Source: Amoebophilaceae bacterium
Lineage (GTDB): Bacteria; Bacteroidota; Bacteroidia; Cytophagales; Amoebophilaceae
Assembly (NCBI GenBank): GCA_025455725.1
Contig: JALOLY010000049.1
Span: 1 to 6,752 of the forward strand
DNA: 6,752 nucleotides
Direction: 5' to 3'
Each line of letters starts with the position of its first letter. Positions within the stretch are counted from its first letter, which is position 1. Position numbers and translations under genes: made by a program. The notes under the pieces are model-generated. The model had not been told where the DNA came from, made no database searches, and was given only the letters and a program-made list of their open reading frames with translations. Positions 1-6,543 of this stretch are shown one piece after another.

Positions 1-684
1 CTCATCATCGTACAAGAAGTACTGCGTACGATGACCATCTCCGCGGGGGTTTTGTATCAACTCCCCCAGGAGGTCCAAGGTAAAAGCCTTACCGTCTACA
101 GTAGACGGTATCAAAATCAACAGGTGCGTATCCTTGACCAACTTCCCGGGCCAGAACGGGCAGGCGCTGTGCAAGATCTCGTCTATGGCTGAGGGCAGGC
201 AGGGCGCTTCCCCTACCTCCCCCAAATATCGACGCCATTCCTGTACTCCAAAAACTGAGGCAGGGACTGAAAAGAGCGATGCGCATAACGACGCTGAGTA
301 CCCGACTGAAGAACACCCAGCCACCTGAGCAGCAGGCTTTGTATCTATCTCTTCAGATTCCGTCGAGGAGGATGGTCCCCAGCTAGACACAGTATCGGGC
401 CCCACAGCAAGATGATGCATGAGCGAAGCAACCTGATCCGTTGAAGCAGTCATGGAAGGCAGGATCGCCGACGCAACTGTTGGAAGCTTACTATGAGGCA
501 CACCAGAGAGCACAGAGGACTGAACATCTGGGTGAGTGATCTGCCCATCATTGTCGATCTGCCTTGACTTTTCAAGCGAAAAATCCTCAGAATTTATCCG
601 AAACCCTGACCGACAGCCTTGTAACAACAAACCGTATACGATAACTGTCGCTACCAAGCGGTTCAGGAGATAAGAATACATCAT
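1..684 (-). CDS. Putative secreted lipoprotein, partial (3' end beyond left edge)
   Basis: Reading the minus strand from the ATG at 684 gives 228 codons without a stop, still open at base 1, so the gene is cut by the window edge. Residues 1-24 form a lipoprotein signal: a short N-terminal part with Arg9, a hydrophobic run and the lipobox LLLQGC, with Cys24 as the lipidated residue. A second ATG directly follows the first; either could be the start, and no Shine-Dalgarno is seen. Residues 30-145 are rich in Ser, Thr, Ala, Pro and Val and look like a flexible linker. From about residue 149 (EWRRYLGEVGEAP) the protein becomes domain-like, with FWPGKLVKDTHLLILIPSTV and then FTLDLLGELIQNPRGDGHRT. 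From memory this resembles the start of a C-terminal domain in proteins of Amoebophilus, Cardinium and chlamydia-like symbionts; I cannot verify that here. An envelope or surface protein facing the host is a guess. The other frames here hold only short overlapping ORFs. Confidence 0.75.
   Translation of the reverse strand, partial: MMYSYLLNRLVATVIVYGLLLQGCRSGFRINSEDFSLEKSRQIDNDGQITHPDVQSSVLSGVPHSKLPTVASAILPSMTASTDQVASLMHHLAVGPDTVSSWGPSSSTESEEIDTKPAAQVAGCSSVGYSASLCASLFSVPASVFGVQEWRRYLGEVGEAPCLPSAIDEILHSACPFWPGKLVKDTHLLILIPSTVDGKAFTLDLLGELIQNPRGDGHRTQYFLYDDE
90..110. repeat. 21-base palindrome inside the lipoprotein gene
   Basis: The sequence TACCGTCTAC, a single A, then GTAGACGGTA has two perfect 10-base arms around one central base. 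It lies inside the coding sequence, where the minus strand encodes PSTVDG, so it may be only a by-product of codon choice. As RNA it could fold as a stem of about 7 pairs with a 7-base loop. Confidence 0.6.
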
Positions 685-823
685 CAGTATGTTGAAGTGA
701 GTAAAATATCTTATGCGCACTGGAGCACGACACGGCAACGAACACCGAAGGACCCTGGCCTAGAACGCGACCGCATCTTGCAAAATCATAGCTTACTATG
801 CAATAGACAGTACAAGACGATAG
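685..823. other. Short spacer upstream of the lipoprotein gene
   Basis: This spacer separates the lipoprotein start from the last readable part of the decayed transposase. I see no convincing promoter: the minus strand has TATTTTAC about 15 bases before the ATG, a partial match to the Bacteroidota -7 element, without a well-placed -33 element. A plus-strand GTG-initiated frame of 83 codons (697-948) crosses it, but it lies opposite the transposase remnant and its product is not recognisable. Confidence 0.4.
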
Positions 824-1320
824 CTATGCAATATCGTGCAAAGAAGCTTTCAGAACGACGTATGCGCGCATATTGGGAAATAAAAAGCATCCTACCTGGC
901 TCTGAACAGCAGCACACCCCAAAAAAATACTTCCTGTCGCCTGCATGATTCCAAGCTCGGCACGCAGGCAGGCTGCACGTTGAGCGTCACATGGTAGCCT
1001 ATGCATGGCTCTCTTCTAGGATAGCTCGCTCATAAAACAGCTGAGTGTGCTGTGGTCAAGTACCGTTTCTTCTACCCGTAAACCGAAAAACGCACACACA
1101 GACGAGGTATCATTGACCATGTATTCTAGGTCCATGTCAGAGTGATGATGCTAGGTTTATAGGAGCATCATCTTGCATAGCACTGAGGGACGCGATAGGC
1201 AAGCCTACCTACTAACTCCTCAAGAGAGCACTTACTAACCTTGTCAAGCGCTTTCTCAAACACAGACCAGCAGAATACCTAAATAACCAACCTGAAGCAC
1301 ATCTGGATGAGGGATTCATG
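824..1320 (-). pseudogene. Decayed IS5-family transposase (N-terminal half)
   Basis: Three minus-strand frames read in order give a transposase-like chain. Frame A, 1320 to 1168, reads ESLIQMCFRLVI, a TAG at 1281-1279, then VFCWSVFEKALDKVSK and further to a TGA at 1170-1168. A short stretch of a second frame, 1172 to 1137, gives DDAPINLASSL. Frame C, 1150 to 824, gives SDMDLEYMVNDTSSVCAFFG and then LRVEETVLDHSTLSCFMSEL, a TAG at 1018-1016, then KRAMHRL and a weaker stretch with LRAELGIMQATGSI. The block 'LSD..LEYMVND...FFGL..E..VLDHSTL..F..EL' is the classic N-terminal region of IS5-type transposases. The expected central part, the DDE catalytic core and the C-terminus are missing or unreadable, so the gene is dead. 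The ends of the element cannot be fixed. The N-terminal motifs make the family call fairly firm; the exact IS group is unknown. Confidence 0.72.
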
Positions 1321-1554
1321 CAGGTAAACCTTTGCCGAGGTTGTTATTTGTTGCTGTGATGAGCAAGTGGGGCGGGTTGCTGCTTTACATTGTCATCCAA
1401 AAAACTTTTCTTGGCGGCGCTTTCCAAATACCTTACGATGAGTGGCTGCAGGCTTGTACGACCGCACAGACCCTTGCGTGGTTTGCGCACTTTGCTTCCG
1501 TGCAATGGCAGAGGCGCACAACTTTCCTAACACCTCCCCAAACAGTGCTTAAAC
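1321..1554. other. Stretch upstream of mraY without a recognisable gene
   Basis: With the remnant before it, this belongs to a gap of about 870 bases without an intact gene. A plus-strand frame of 84 codons (1332-1586) crosses it and overlaps the first 32 bases of mraY in another frame. Its product (start MPRLLFVAVMSKWGG) has no motif I know. In most Bacteroidota murE lies before mraY, but I find no MurE-like sequence here. No clear TAnnTTTG promoter is seen; TACATTGT at 1386-1393 and TACCTTAC at 1429-1436 are imperfect matches. The mraY promoter is probably in this stretch. Confidence 0.4.
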
Positions 1555-2769
1555 ATGCTTTACTATCTTTTTCAACATATTCATGAGAAATGGCATTGGC
1601 CAGGTACTGGTGTCTTCAAATACATCTCATTCAGAGCATCAGCATCTGCCGTGCTCTCCTTACTAACCACTGTTGTACTGGGGAAGAAACTGATTCGTTT
1701 CTTTCACGAACGACAGTTGAAGGAAGAAATACGCATGCTGGGTTTGACTGGACAGCAAGAGAAAGAGAATACGCCAACCATGGGCGGCGTTGCTATGATT
1801 ACGGCGATTGTAGTTTCTACGCTACTCTTCGCTAGGTTAACGAATACGTATATCGTTCTGCTGCTGACGGCTACTTTGTGGATGGGTGCCATTGGTTTTG
1901 CGGATGACTACATCAAAGTATTTAAGCACAACAAAAAGGGATTGGCTGGGAAATTCAAAGTTTTTGGACAAGTATGCCTGGGTCTAATCGTAGGCCTCGT
2001 ACTCTATTTCCATGAAGATGTGGTGGTGCGGGAGTTAGAAGTGCCTGTAACAGTTAGCGAACAGAGTGGAGCACCAACGGTAGTTTTTAAAGACGTGAAG
2101 TCCACAAAAACTAATGTTCCTTTCTTCAAAAACAATGAATTAGACTACGGTCGGCTCATCCCTGGCTTGGGCGCTCGGTACACCTGGCTAGTATATGTGT
2201 TGGTGGTAACCTTTGTGATTACGGCAGTGTCTAATGCAACGAATTTAACAGATGGATTGGATGGATTGACGGCAGGCACCTCGGCAATTGTTGGTGCTAC
2301 GCTAGCAATCCTGGCTTACCTGTCAAGCAACGTTATCTTCTCACAGTACCTCAAGATTATTTACATCCCTGATCTAGGTGAATTGGTAATTTTTTGTACC
2401 GCCTTTGTGGGTACTTGTGTCGGGTTTTTATGGTACAACGCTTATCCTGCACAGATTTTTATGGGTGATACTGGCAGCTTAACCATCGGCGGCCTCATCG
2501 CTGTGCTGGCCATCATGATAAGAAAAGAACTGCTTATCCCACTACTGTGTGGCATTTTCTTGATCGAGAATCTGTCTGTCATCATACAGGTGCTTTATTT
2601 CAAGTATACCCAACGAAAATACGGCATGGGGAAGAGGGTGTTTAAGATGGCGCCTATCCACCACCACTACCAAAAAATGGGCTTGCACGAGTCCAAGATC
2701 GTGACACGCTTTTGGATCGTGGGCATCTTACTAGCTATTTTCACACTTACAACGCTGAAACTGCGATAG
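1555..2769 (+). CDS. mraY: Phospho-N-acetylmuramoyl-pentapeptide-transferase
   Basis: MraY is the integral membrane enzyme that transfers phospho-MurNAc-pentapeptide from UDP to undecaprenyl phosphate, giving lipid I, the first membrane step of peptidoglycan synthesis. The 404 residues carry all family hallmarks: TPTMGG at 73-78, the DDY motif (GFADDYIKVF, Asp117 and Asp118), NATNLTDGLDGL at 227-238 with Asn230, Asp233 and Asp236, FMGDTGSL with Asp305, and the cytoplasmic APIHHHYQ (His369-371). About ten hydrophobic segments are visible. The length exceeds the roughly 360 residues of enterobacterial MraY because of an insertion at about 155-205 after YFHEDVV, which is typical of Bacteroidota. 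The ATG start gives the usual MLYYLFQ N-terminus; no Shine-Dalgarno precedes it. It stands alone: neither murE nor murD is adjacent, unlike the usual mur/fts cluster. All catalytic residues are present, so the enzyme should be active. Confidence 0.97.
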   Translation: MLYYLFQHIHEKWHWPGTGVFKYISFRASASAVLSLLTTVVLGKKLIRFFHERQLKEEIRMLGLTGQQEKENTPTMGGVAMITAIVVSTLLFARLTNTYIVLLLTATLWMGAIGFADDYIKVFKHNKKGLAGKFKVFGQVCLGLIVGLVLYFHEDVVVRELEVPVTVSEQSGAPTVVFKDVKSTKTNVPFFKNNELDYGRLIPGLGARYTWLVYVLVVTFVITAVSNATNLTDGLDGLTAGTSAIVGATLAILAYLSSNVIFSQYLKIIYIPDLGELVIFCTAFVGTCVGFLWYNAYPAQIFMGDTGSLTIGGLIAVLAIMIRKELLIPLLCGIFLIENLSVIIQVLYFKYTQRKYGMGKRVFKMAPIHHHYQKMGLHESKIVTRFWIVGILLAIFTLTTLKLR

Positions 2770-2927
2770 TGGCCCAGCTACGACCCAGGACTATGATTGG
2801 GGGGAAGAGCTGCTCGGCCCTGCATCGGAACCGCGATACTGGCTGAACAGTAATTATCAACGACAACGATGCTATGTGGCTTGTCTGAGGACTCCCTGAC
2901 GCCATCGTACCATCAAGCACTTATACA

Positions 2928-4280
2928 ATGCAGAGTAAAAAGCCAACTTTACTGAGGGGAATGCGCGACTTTGCAGCGTCTCAGGTGTTCAAGAGAAATT
3001 ACATCCTTGACACTATTCGGCATACCTACCAGAAATATGGCTTTTTGCCGCTCGAAACACCTGCCCTAGAGCACCTAGACACGCTGACAGGCAAGTATGG
3101 CGAAGAAGGCGACCAACTCATGTTCAAAATTTTAAACTCTGGTGATTTCCTGGCTGGAATAAGCGACCAGATCAAGGATTACAAGGCTTTATCGCGTCAG
3201 ATTACAGCCAAGGGCCTGCGCTATGACCTGACTGTTCCTCTGATGCGGTATATAGCAATGAACAGAAACACGCTTGTTTTTCCCTTTAGAAGATATCAAA
3301 TGCAGCCTGTGTGGCGTGCAGACCGCCCACAAAAGGGTCGTTACAGGGAGTTTTATCAATGTGATGTTGACACGGTAGGCACACAGTCTTTACTGTATGA
3401 AGCAGAAATAATAGTCATGATTCATGAGGTGCTTCTTCGGCTTGGAATCGAAGACTTTACCATCCACATGAACCATCGAGATGTACTCAAAGGCCTCGCA
3501 ACATTAGCGGGTGCAGCCGATCAAGCACATGCCCTTGGTGCGGCACTGGACAAACTGGACAAAGTAGGGAAGGACAAGGTACTGGAAGAGCTCAAAGACA
3601 AGGGTTTCTTACCTAATGCTCTGGCAAAGCTCATGTTTATTTTTGACCTACCCACCACACAAAAAGATAGATGGGCAGTCCTTACCAAGCAGCTCGATTC
3701 TAACCAGATAGGTACGCGGGAAATGCAAAAGATCCTCGACTACACACATTCGTTGGGGCTGGAGGAGCCTTCCATTACACTGGATTTGACGCTAGCAAGA
3801 GGATTATCGTACTACACGGGAACGGTATTTGAGGTAAAAATGAAACACTTGAATTGGGGCAGCATAGGCGGTGGAGGGCGGTATGATGGATTGACCGGTG
3901 CTTTCGGACAGACCGGAATGTCTGGAGTGGGCTTCTCCTTTGGAGTAGATCGGCTCTACGAGGTCCTAGAAGAGCTAAATTTGTGGCCATCCCCTCTTGG
4001 CTATGACACACAAGTGATGCTGGCTAACCTAGACCACCTGTCCGAACAATGGGCACTAAAGGTATTGGCTACGTTAAGGAAGAATGAAATTCGGGCGGAG
4101 ATATACCCAGAAACTGTCAGATTGCAGAAACAGCTACAGTATGCACAAAAACGCCAAATCCCCTTTGTCGCTATTATTGGTAGCGAAGAGCAAACAGCGG
4201 GCGTAGTAGCCCTCAAAAACATGCAGACTGGCGCGCAAAAACCTTGCTCCTTAGCATCACTGCTTCAAGAATTATCCTAA
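2928..4280 (+). CDS. hisS: Histidyl-tRNA synthetase
   Basis: HisRS charges tRNA-His with histidine; it is a cytoplasmic class II synthetase, normally a dimer. The 450 residues show the class II core: the N-terminal RGMRDF (10-15), GLRYDLTVPLMRY (96-108), motif 2 from QPVWRADRPQKGRYREFYQC with the ATP-contacting Arg130, the histidine-binding LARGLSYYTGTVFEV (289-303) with Arg291, GGGGRYDGL (314-322), and motif 3 GVGFSFGVDRL (333-343). The C-terminal part, from about 360, is the anticodon-binding fold. Motif wording and length fit the Bacteroidota form, slightly longer than the roughly 424-residue E. coli enzyme. The ATG gives MQSKKPTLLRGMRDF as expected. No Shine-Dalgarno is seen, and the 158 bases between mraY and this start hold no recognisable gene, promoter or terminator. 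ybaB follows after 27 bases, suggesting co-transcription. Confidence 0.97.
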   Translation: MQSKKPTLLRGMRDFAASQVFKRNYILDTIRHTYQKYGFLPLETPALEHLDTLTGKYGEEGDQLMFKILNSGDFLAGISDQIKDYKALSRQITAKGLRYDLTVPLMRYIAMNRNTLVFPFRRYQMQPVWRADRPQKGRYREFYQCDVDTVGTQSLLYEAEIIVMIHEVLLRLGIEDFTIHMNHRDVLKGLATLAGAADQAHALGAALDKLDKVGKDKVLEELKDKGFLPNALAKLMFIFDLPTTQKDRWAVLTKQLDSNQIGTREMQKILDYTHSLGLEEPSITLDLTLARGLSYYTGTVFEVKMKHLNWGSIGGGGRYDGLTGAFGQTGMSGVGFSFGVDRLYEVLEELNLWPSPLGYDTQVMLANLDHLSEQWALKVLATLRKNEIRAEIYPETVRLQKQLQYAQKRQIPFVAIIGSEEQTAGVVALKNMQTGAQKPCSLASLLQELS

Positions 4281-4307
4281 CTTCACTAGAAATGCAAGCA
4301 TTATCCT

Positions 4308-4631
4308 ATGGAAGATTTTACAAAAATGATGCATCAGATGCAGGAAATTCAGGAAAAAGTTCGAGGGATGCAGCAACAATTATCTCAAATACGAGCCACG
4401 GGTGAGTCGGGCGCCGGTGCCGTAAGAGCTACAGTAGATGGGCATAAAAAAGTCATCAAGTTAGATATCAACGAAGAGTTCATGCGTCCCGAGGAAAAAG
4501 AGACGGTCCAAGACTTAATCATTGCAGCTATCACACTAGCCACCCAGGCTGTAGCCGAGCAAGTGAAAGAAGAACTCAAAAAAAACACATTGGGTATTTT
4601 GGGCGAGCTTCCTATTGACCTGATGCTGTAG
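4308..4631 (+). CDS. ybaB: YbaB/EbfC family nucleoid-associated protein
   Basis: This small cytoplasmic protein of 107 residues matches the YbaB/EbfC family, dimeric DNA-binding proteins linked to the nucleoid and often found beside recR or dnaX. The N-terminal helix (MMHQMQEIQEKVRGMQQQL, residues 7-25) is followed by a Gly/Ala turn, a strand region with VRATVDGHKKVIKLDINEEF, a helical DLIIAAITLATQAVAEQVKE, and the usual C-terminal tail ending in a Leu-Gly-Glu-Leu-Pro stretch. Length is normal for the family. It begins 27 bases after hisS with no terminator between, so the two probably share a transcript. Here the usual neighbour recR is absent. No Shine-Dalgarno is visible before the ATG. 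Confidence 0.9.
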   Translation: MEDFTKMMHQMQEIQEKVRGMQQQLSQIRATGESGAGAVRATVDGHKKVIKLDINEEFMRPEEKETVQDLIIAAITLATQAVAEQVKEELKKNTLGILGELPIDLML

Positions 4632-4783
4632 ACAAGTCGGGGCAGCATAAAATAATGATCCTTCAATACGAATAACACGTTGCCCGTTGAGCAACACTTC
4701 TCACCCCATGGCGAAGGCTTCTCGTGCATTCAATCCTTAACACTTCTGTCCGATACATACGCTACGCGGTAAAGAGCATGCTA
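4632..4783. other. Gap between converging genes
   Basis: Both ybaB (plus) and the ogt unit (minus) end here, so terminators are expected. The only hairpin I see is GTTGC (4679-4683) with GCAAC (4691-4695), a weak 5-pair stem with no T run, so I do not call a terminator. Confidence 0.4.
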
Positions 4784-5338
4784 TCATACAATGGCGGCCC
4801 CTGGCATACTAGCGCAAGAGAACACCTTCTCCTGCTCTAAAAGGGCAAATTTCCTTTGTATACCCCACCTGTAGCCACCGATCTGCCCATCTTGCCGGAT
4901 AACGCGGTGACAAGGGATAAGCCAAGCAATAAAGTTTTGGGCAATAGCACTGGCTACAGCACGAGCACCTTGAACAGACCCTAACTGCGTAGCAAGAGCT
5001 TGGTAGGAACAGGTAGTACCAACAGGAATTGCACACAACGCCTTCCACACACGCTGCTGAAACGCTGTACCTCGTACAACCAAAGAGAGTACGGCGGCGG
5101 TTTGATGGATACACTGCCACCAATCTTTCGCGTGTGACGGCGCGTACACAGGCAACACATTGAATTTCTTTTTCGTCAAATGGAGGTAGTATGCCAGCGG
5201 CTCTTCCAAAAAATGGAAACCGCAGATCCCCTTTTCGGTACTCAGTACAACAACCTCCCCATGCGCAGAAGCATGCGTGCCATAGCAAATAGTAGCAGCC
5301 TCATTGTAAGTATGAAATATCAACTCACTTAGGCTCAT
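4784..5338 (-). CDS. ogt: Methylated-DNA--protein-cysteine methyltransferase (Ada C-terminal type)
   Basis: This suicide repair protein takes the alkyl group from O6-alkylguanine in DNA onto its own cysteine. The 184 residues include GTAFQQRVWKAL (90-101), the DNA-binding helix region with GARAVASAIAQN (124-135, Arg126 as the likely arginine finger), the active site IPCHRV with Cys143, and GGYRWGIQRK (154-163). The wording is closer to the C-terminal domain of E. coli Ada than to short Ogt proteins, but the Ada N-terminal zinc-binding methyl-phosphotriester domain and the AraC-type domain are absent, so it should be repair only, not a regulator. The C-terminus extends about 12 residues past the last conserved helix. 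Its ATG (5338-5336) lies inside the end of rnhA, overlapping by 14 bases, which points to translational coupling in the marC-rnhA-ogt unit. The name could equally be ada-like or mgt. Confidence 0.92.
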   Translation of the reverse strand: MSLSELIFHTYNEAATICYGTHASAHGEVVVLSTEKGICGFHFLEEPLAYYLHLTKKKFNVLPVYAPSHAKDWWQCIHQTAAVLSLVVRGTAFQQRVWKALCAIPVGTTCSYQALATQLGSVQGARAVASAIAQNFIAWLIPCHRVIRQDGQIGGYRWGIQRKFALLEQEKVFSCASMPGAAIV

Positions 5339-5801
5339 GAATACTACTTTTAATACTATCTACATACCCCCGATCCTCGGCAAGCGGCCCCCGCTGAGCA
5401 CTCTGGGTTGCCAATTGATCACAATATTCATTTTCAACATTACCTGTGTGCCCTCTAACCCAACAAAAACTGACACGATGCTGCTGGTACACTTCCCAGA
5501 AGCGTTTCCAAAGATCGGCGTTCTTTCTCCCCCTAAAATCCTTCTTCAGCCACGACACCAGCCAACCTCTTTGCACTGAATCTATGACATATTGAGAGTC
5601 TGAATAAATTTCTACTACTTGCTGCTTACCCTTCAAAGCTTCCAGCCCCACGATAACAGCCAGCAGCTCCATCCGGTTGTTGGTAGTCAACTGGAACCCT
5701 CCAGAAAGCTCTTTTCTGCTGTCTTTATACTTTAAAACCACGCCGTACCCTCCCGGTCCTGGGTTCCCTCTTGAAGAACCATCTGTGTACATGACAACCA
5801 C
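5325..5801 (-). CDS. rnhA: Ribonuclease HI
   Basis: RNase HI cuts the RNA strand of RNA-DNA hybrids, removing R-loops and primer RNA. The 158 residues show the full active site: Asp7 in YTDGSSRGNPGPGGYG, Glu45 in TNNRMELLAVIVGLEAL, Asp68 in IYSDSQYV, His118 in WVRGHTG, and Asp128 in NEYCDQLA, matching the E. coli positions Asp10, Glu48, Asp70, His124 and Asp134. Length is close to the E. coli protein (155). The start chosen is GTG at 5801-5799, because VVMYTDG is needed for the first beta-strand; the ATG three codons later would shorten that strand. The GTG comes one base after the marC stop, and the 3' end overlaps the ogt start, so translation is probably coupled on both sides. No Shine-Dalgarno is obvious. 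It belongs to the minus-strand unit driven from upstream of marC. Confidence 0.96.
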   Translation of the reverse strand: MVVMYTDGSSRGNPGPGGYGVVLKYKDSRKELSGGFQLTTNNRMELLAVIVGLEALKGKQQVVEIYSDSQYVIDSVQRGWLVSWLKKDFRGRKNADLWKRFWEVYQQHRVSFCWVRGHTGNVENEYCDQLATQSAQRGPLAEDRGYVDSIKSSIHEPK

Positions 5802-5802
5802 G

Positions 5803-6396
5803 CTACAAGAAAAAGTGAGTCCTAAATAGTTTGACAGCTATCGAGAGCAAAACAACGCCCATCACCTTGTGCACAATACTAACCCCCAAACTACCCAGTG
5901 TGCGCTCAATCCACTCAGAGCAACGTAGGGTAGCATACACAAATAGAACATTAGCGAACATGGCACACAAGATATTAATGTGCGCGTAGTCCGCTTTTAA
6001 AGCAAGCAACGCTACTAATGTGCCTACACCTGCTATAATGGGAAACGCCAAAGGAACGATAGAAGCCGACTCGCTATCTACCTCTATTTTGAAGATAGAA
6101 ATATTTAAAACCATCTCTAAGGCTAAAATGCACAGCACAATGCTACCAGCTACTGAAAAAGAAGCCATATCGATAGAGAAAATGTCAAGCAGAGACTGTC
6201 CTAAAAACAAGAAAGAAAGCATAATAGCCCCCACTGCCACAGTCGTCTTATTGGTGTCAATACGCCCTGTCCTTCTTCTTATGCCAATGATGATAGGCAC
6301 ACTTCCTAAGATGTCAATCACGGCAAACAGCACCCAAAAAGAAGAAAGGGTTTGGTGCCAATCGAAGCCGTGGAAAACATGCTGAATAGTTTGCAC
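5803..6396 (-). CDS. MarC/UPF0056 family integral membrane protein
   Basis: A 197-residue membrane protein of the MarC family (UPF0056), whose molecular function is not established; the name comes from a locus once linked to antibiotic resistance, which later work did not support. About six hydrophobic segments are visible, at roughly 16-39, 51-73, 80-100, 109-132, 138-158 and 171-190. Family signatures are FAVIDILGSVPII (24-36), FSVAGSIVLCILALEMV (80-96), VPLAFPIIAGVGTL (114-127) and KVMGVVLLSIAVKLF (177-191). The start is GTG at 6396-6394; there is no ATG or TTG between it and an in-frame TGA upstream, and the next internal ATG would remove the first membrane segment. Length is typical. Being first in the marC-rnhA-ogt unit, it is preceded by a good promoter element about 46 bases upstream. 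A membrane role is firm, a substrate is unknown. Confidence 0.9.
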   Translation of the reverse strand: MQTIQHVFHGFDWHQTLSSFWVLFAVIDILGSVPIIIGIRRRTGRIDTNKTTVAVGAIMLSFLFLGQSLLDIFSIDMASFSVAGSIVLCILALEMVLNISIFKIEVDSESASIVPLAFPIIAGVGTLVALLALKADYAHINILCAMFANVLFVYATLRCSEWIERTLGSLGVSIVHKVMGVVLLSIAVKLFRTHFFL

Positions 6397-6442
6397 GATC
6401 TGTAGAATTTGATGTGGTAATATTTTTATCGCTGCGGTGCTT

Positions 6443-6450
6443 CAAAAGTA
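6443..6450 (-). promoter_or_regulatory. Bacteroidota-type -7 element before marC
   Basis: On the minus strand TACTTTTG matches all fixed positions of the Bacteroidota -7 element TAnnTTTG and lies 46 bases before the marC GTG, so transcription should begin a few bases after it. A TTTG at the usual distance upstream is not found; TTG occurs 13 bases upstream, which is too near. An alternative reading, GTGACA with 18 bases before CATACT, would be a sigma-70-like pair. The orientation and position make it the likely promoter of marC-rnhA-ogt. Confidence 0.5.
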
Positions 6451-6461
6451 TGATTATTTGC

Positions 6462-6474
6462 GACAACTATTGTC
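6462..6474. repeat. 13-base palindrome GACAA-CTA-TTGTC upstream of the marC promoter element
   Basis: Two perfect 5-base arms surround a 3-base centre, 11 bases upstream of the marC -7 element, in the zone where RNA polymerase contacts the promoter. Its place would suit a repressor or activator site; no protein can be named, and such short palindromes also occur by chance. Confidence 0.3.
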
Positions 6475-6543
6475 ACCAGAAAGGGTAAAACCCTCTTCAA
6501 CTTCAGCGACAGGGATTACGTAGTCGAGTCTTAACAATCCGCT

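Noticed and set aside
697..948. Plus-strand frame of 83 codons
   Set aside because: It starts with GTG, has no recognisable product and overlaps the antisense transposase remnant.
939..969. GCCTGC/GCAGGC inverted repeat with a 19-base loop
   Set aside because: The stem is short, the loop long, and it lies within the decayed transposase; no role can be supported.
1450..1465. Minus-strand GGTCGTACAAGCC as a possible left terminal repeat of the dead IS
   Set aside because: Only the first six bases agree with the supposed repeat at 6544-6561, which is itself unproven.
4385..4729. Minus-strand frame of 114 codons opposite ybaB
   Set aside because: It is antisense to a recognisable YbaB protein and has no motif; a shadow frame.
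4809..5288. Minus-strand frame of 159 codons inside ogt
   Set aside because: It lies in another frame of a gene with a clear active site and has an unstructured Cys/Arg-rich product.
6020..6385. Plus-strand frame of 121 codons opposite marC
   Set aside because: It is antisense to a membrane protein with family signatures; its composition is what the complement of such a gene gives.
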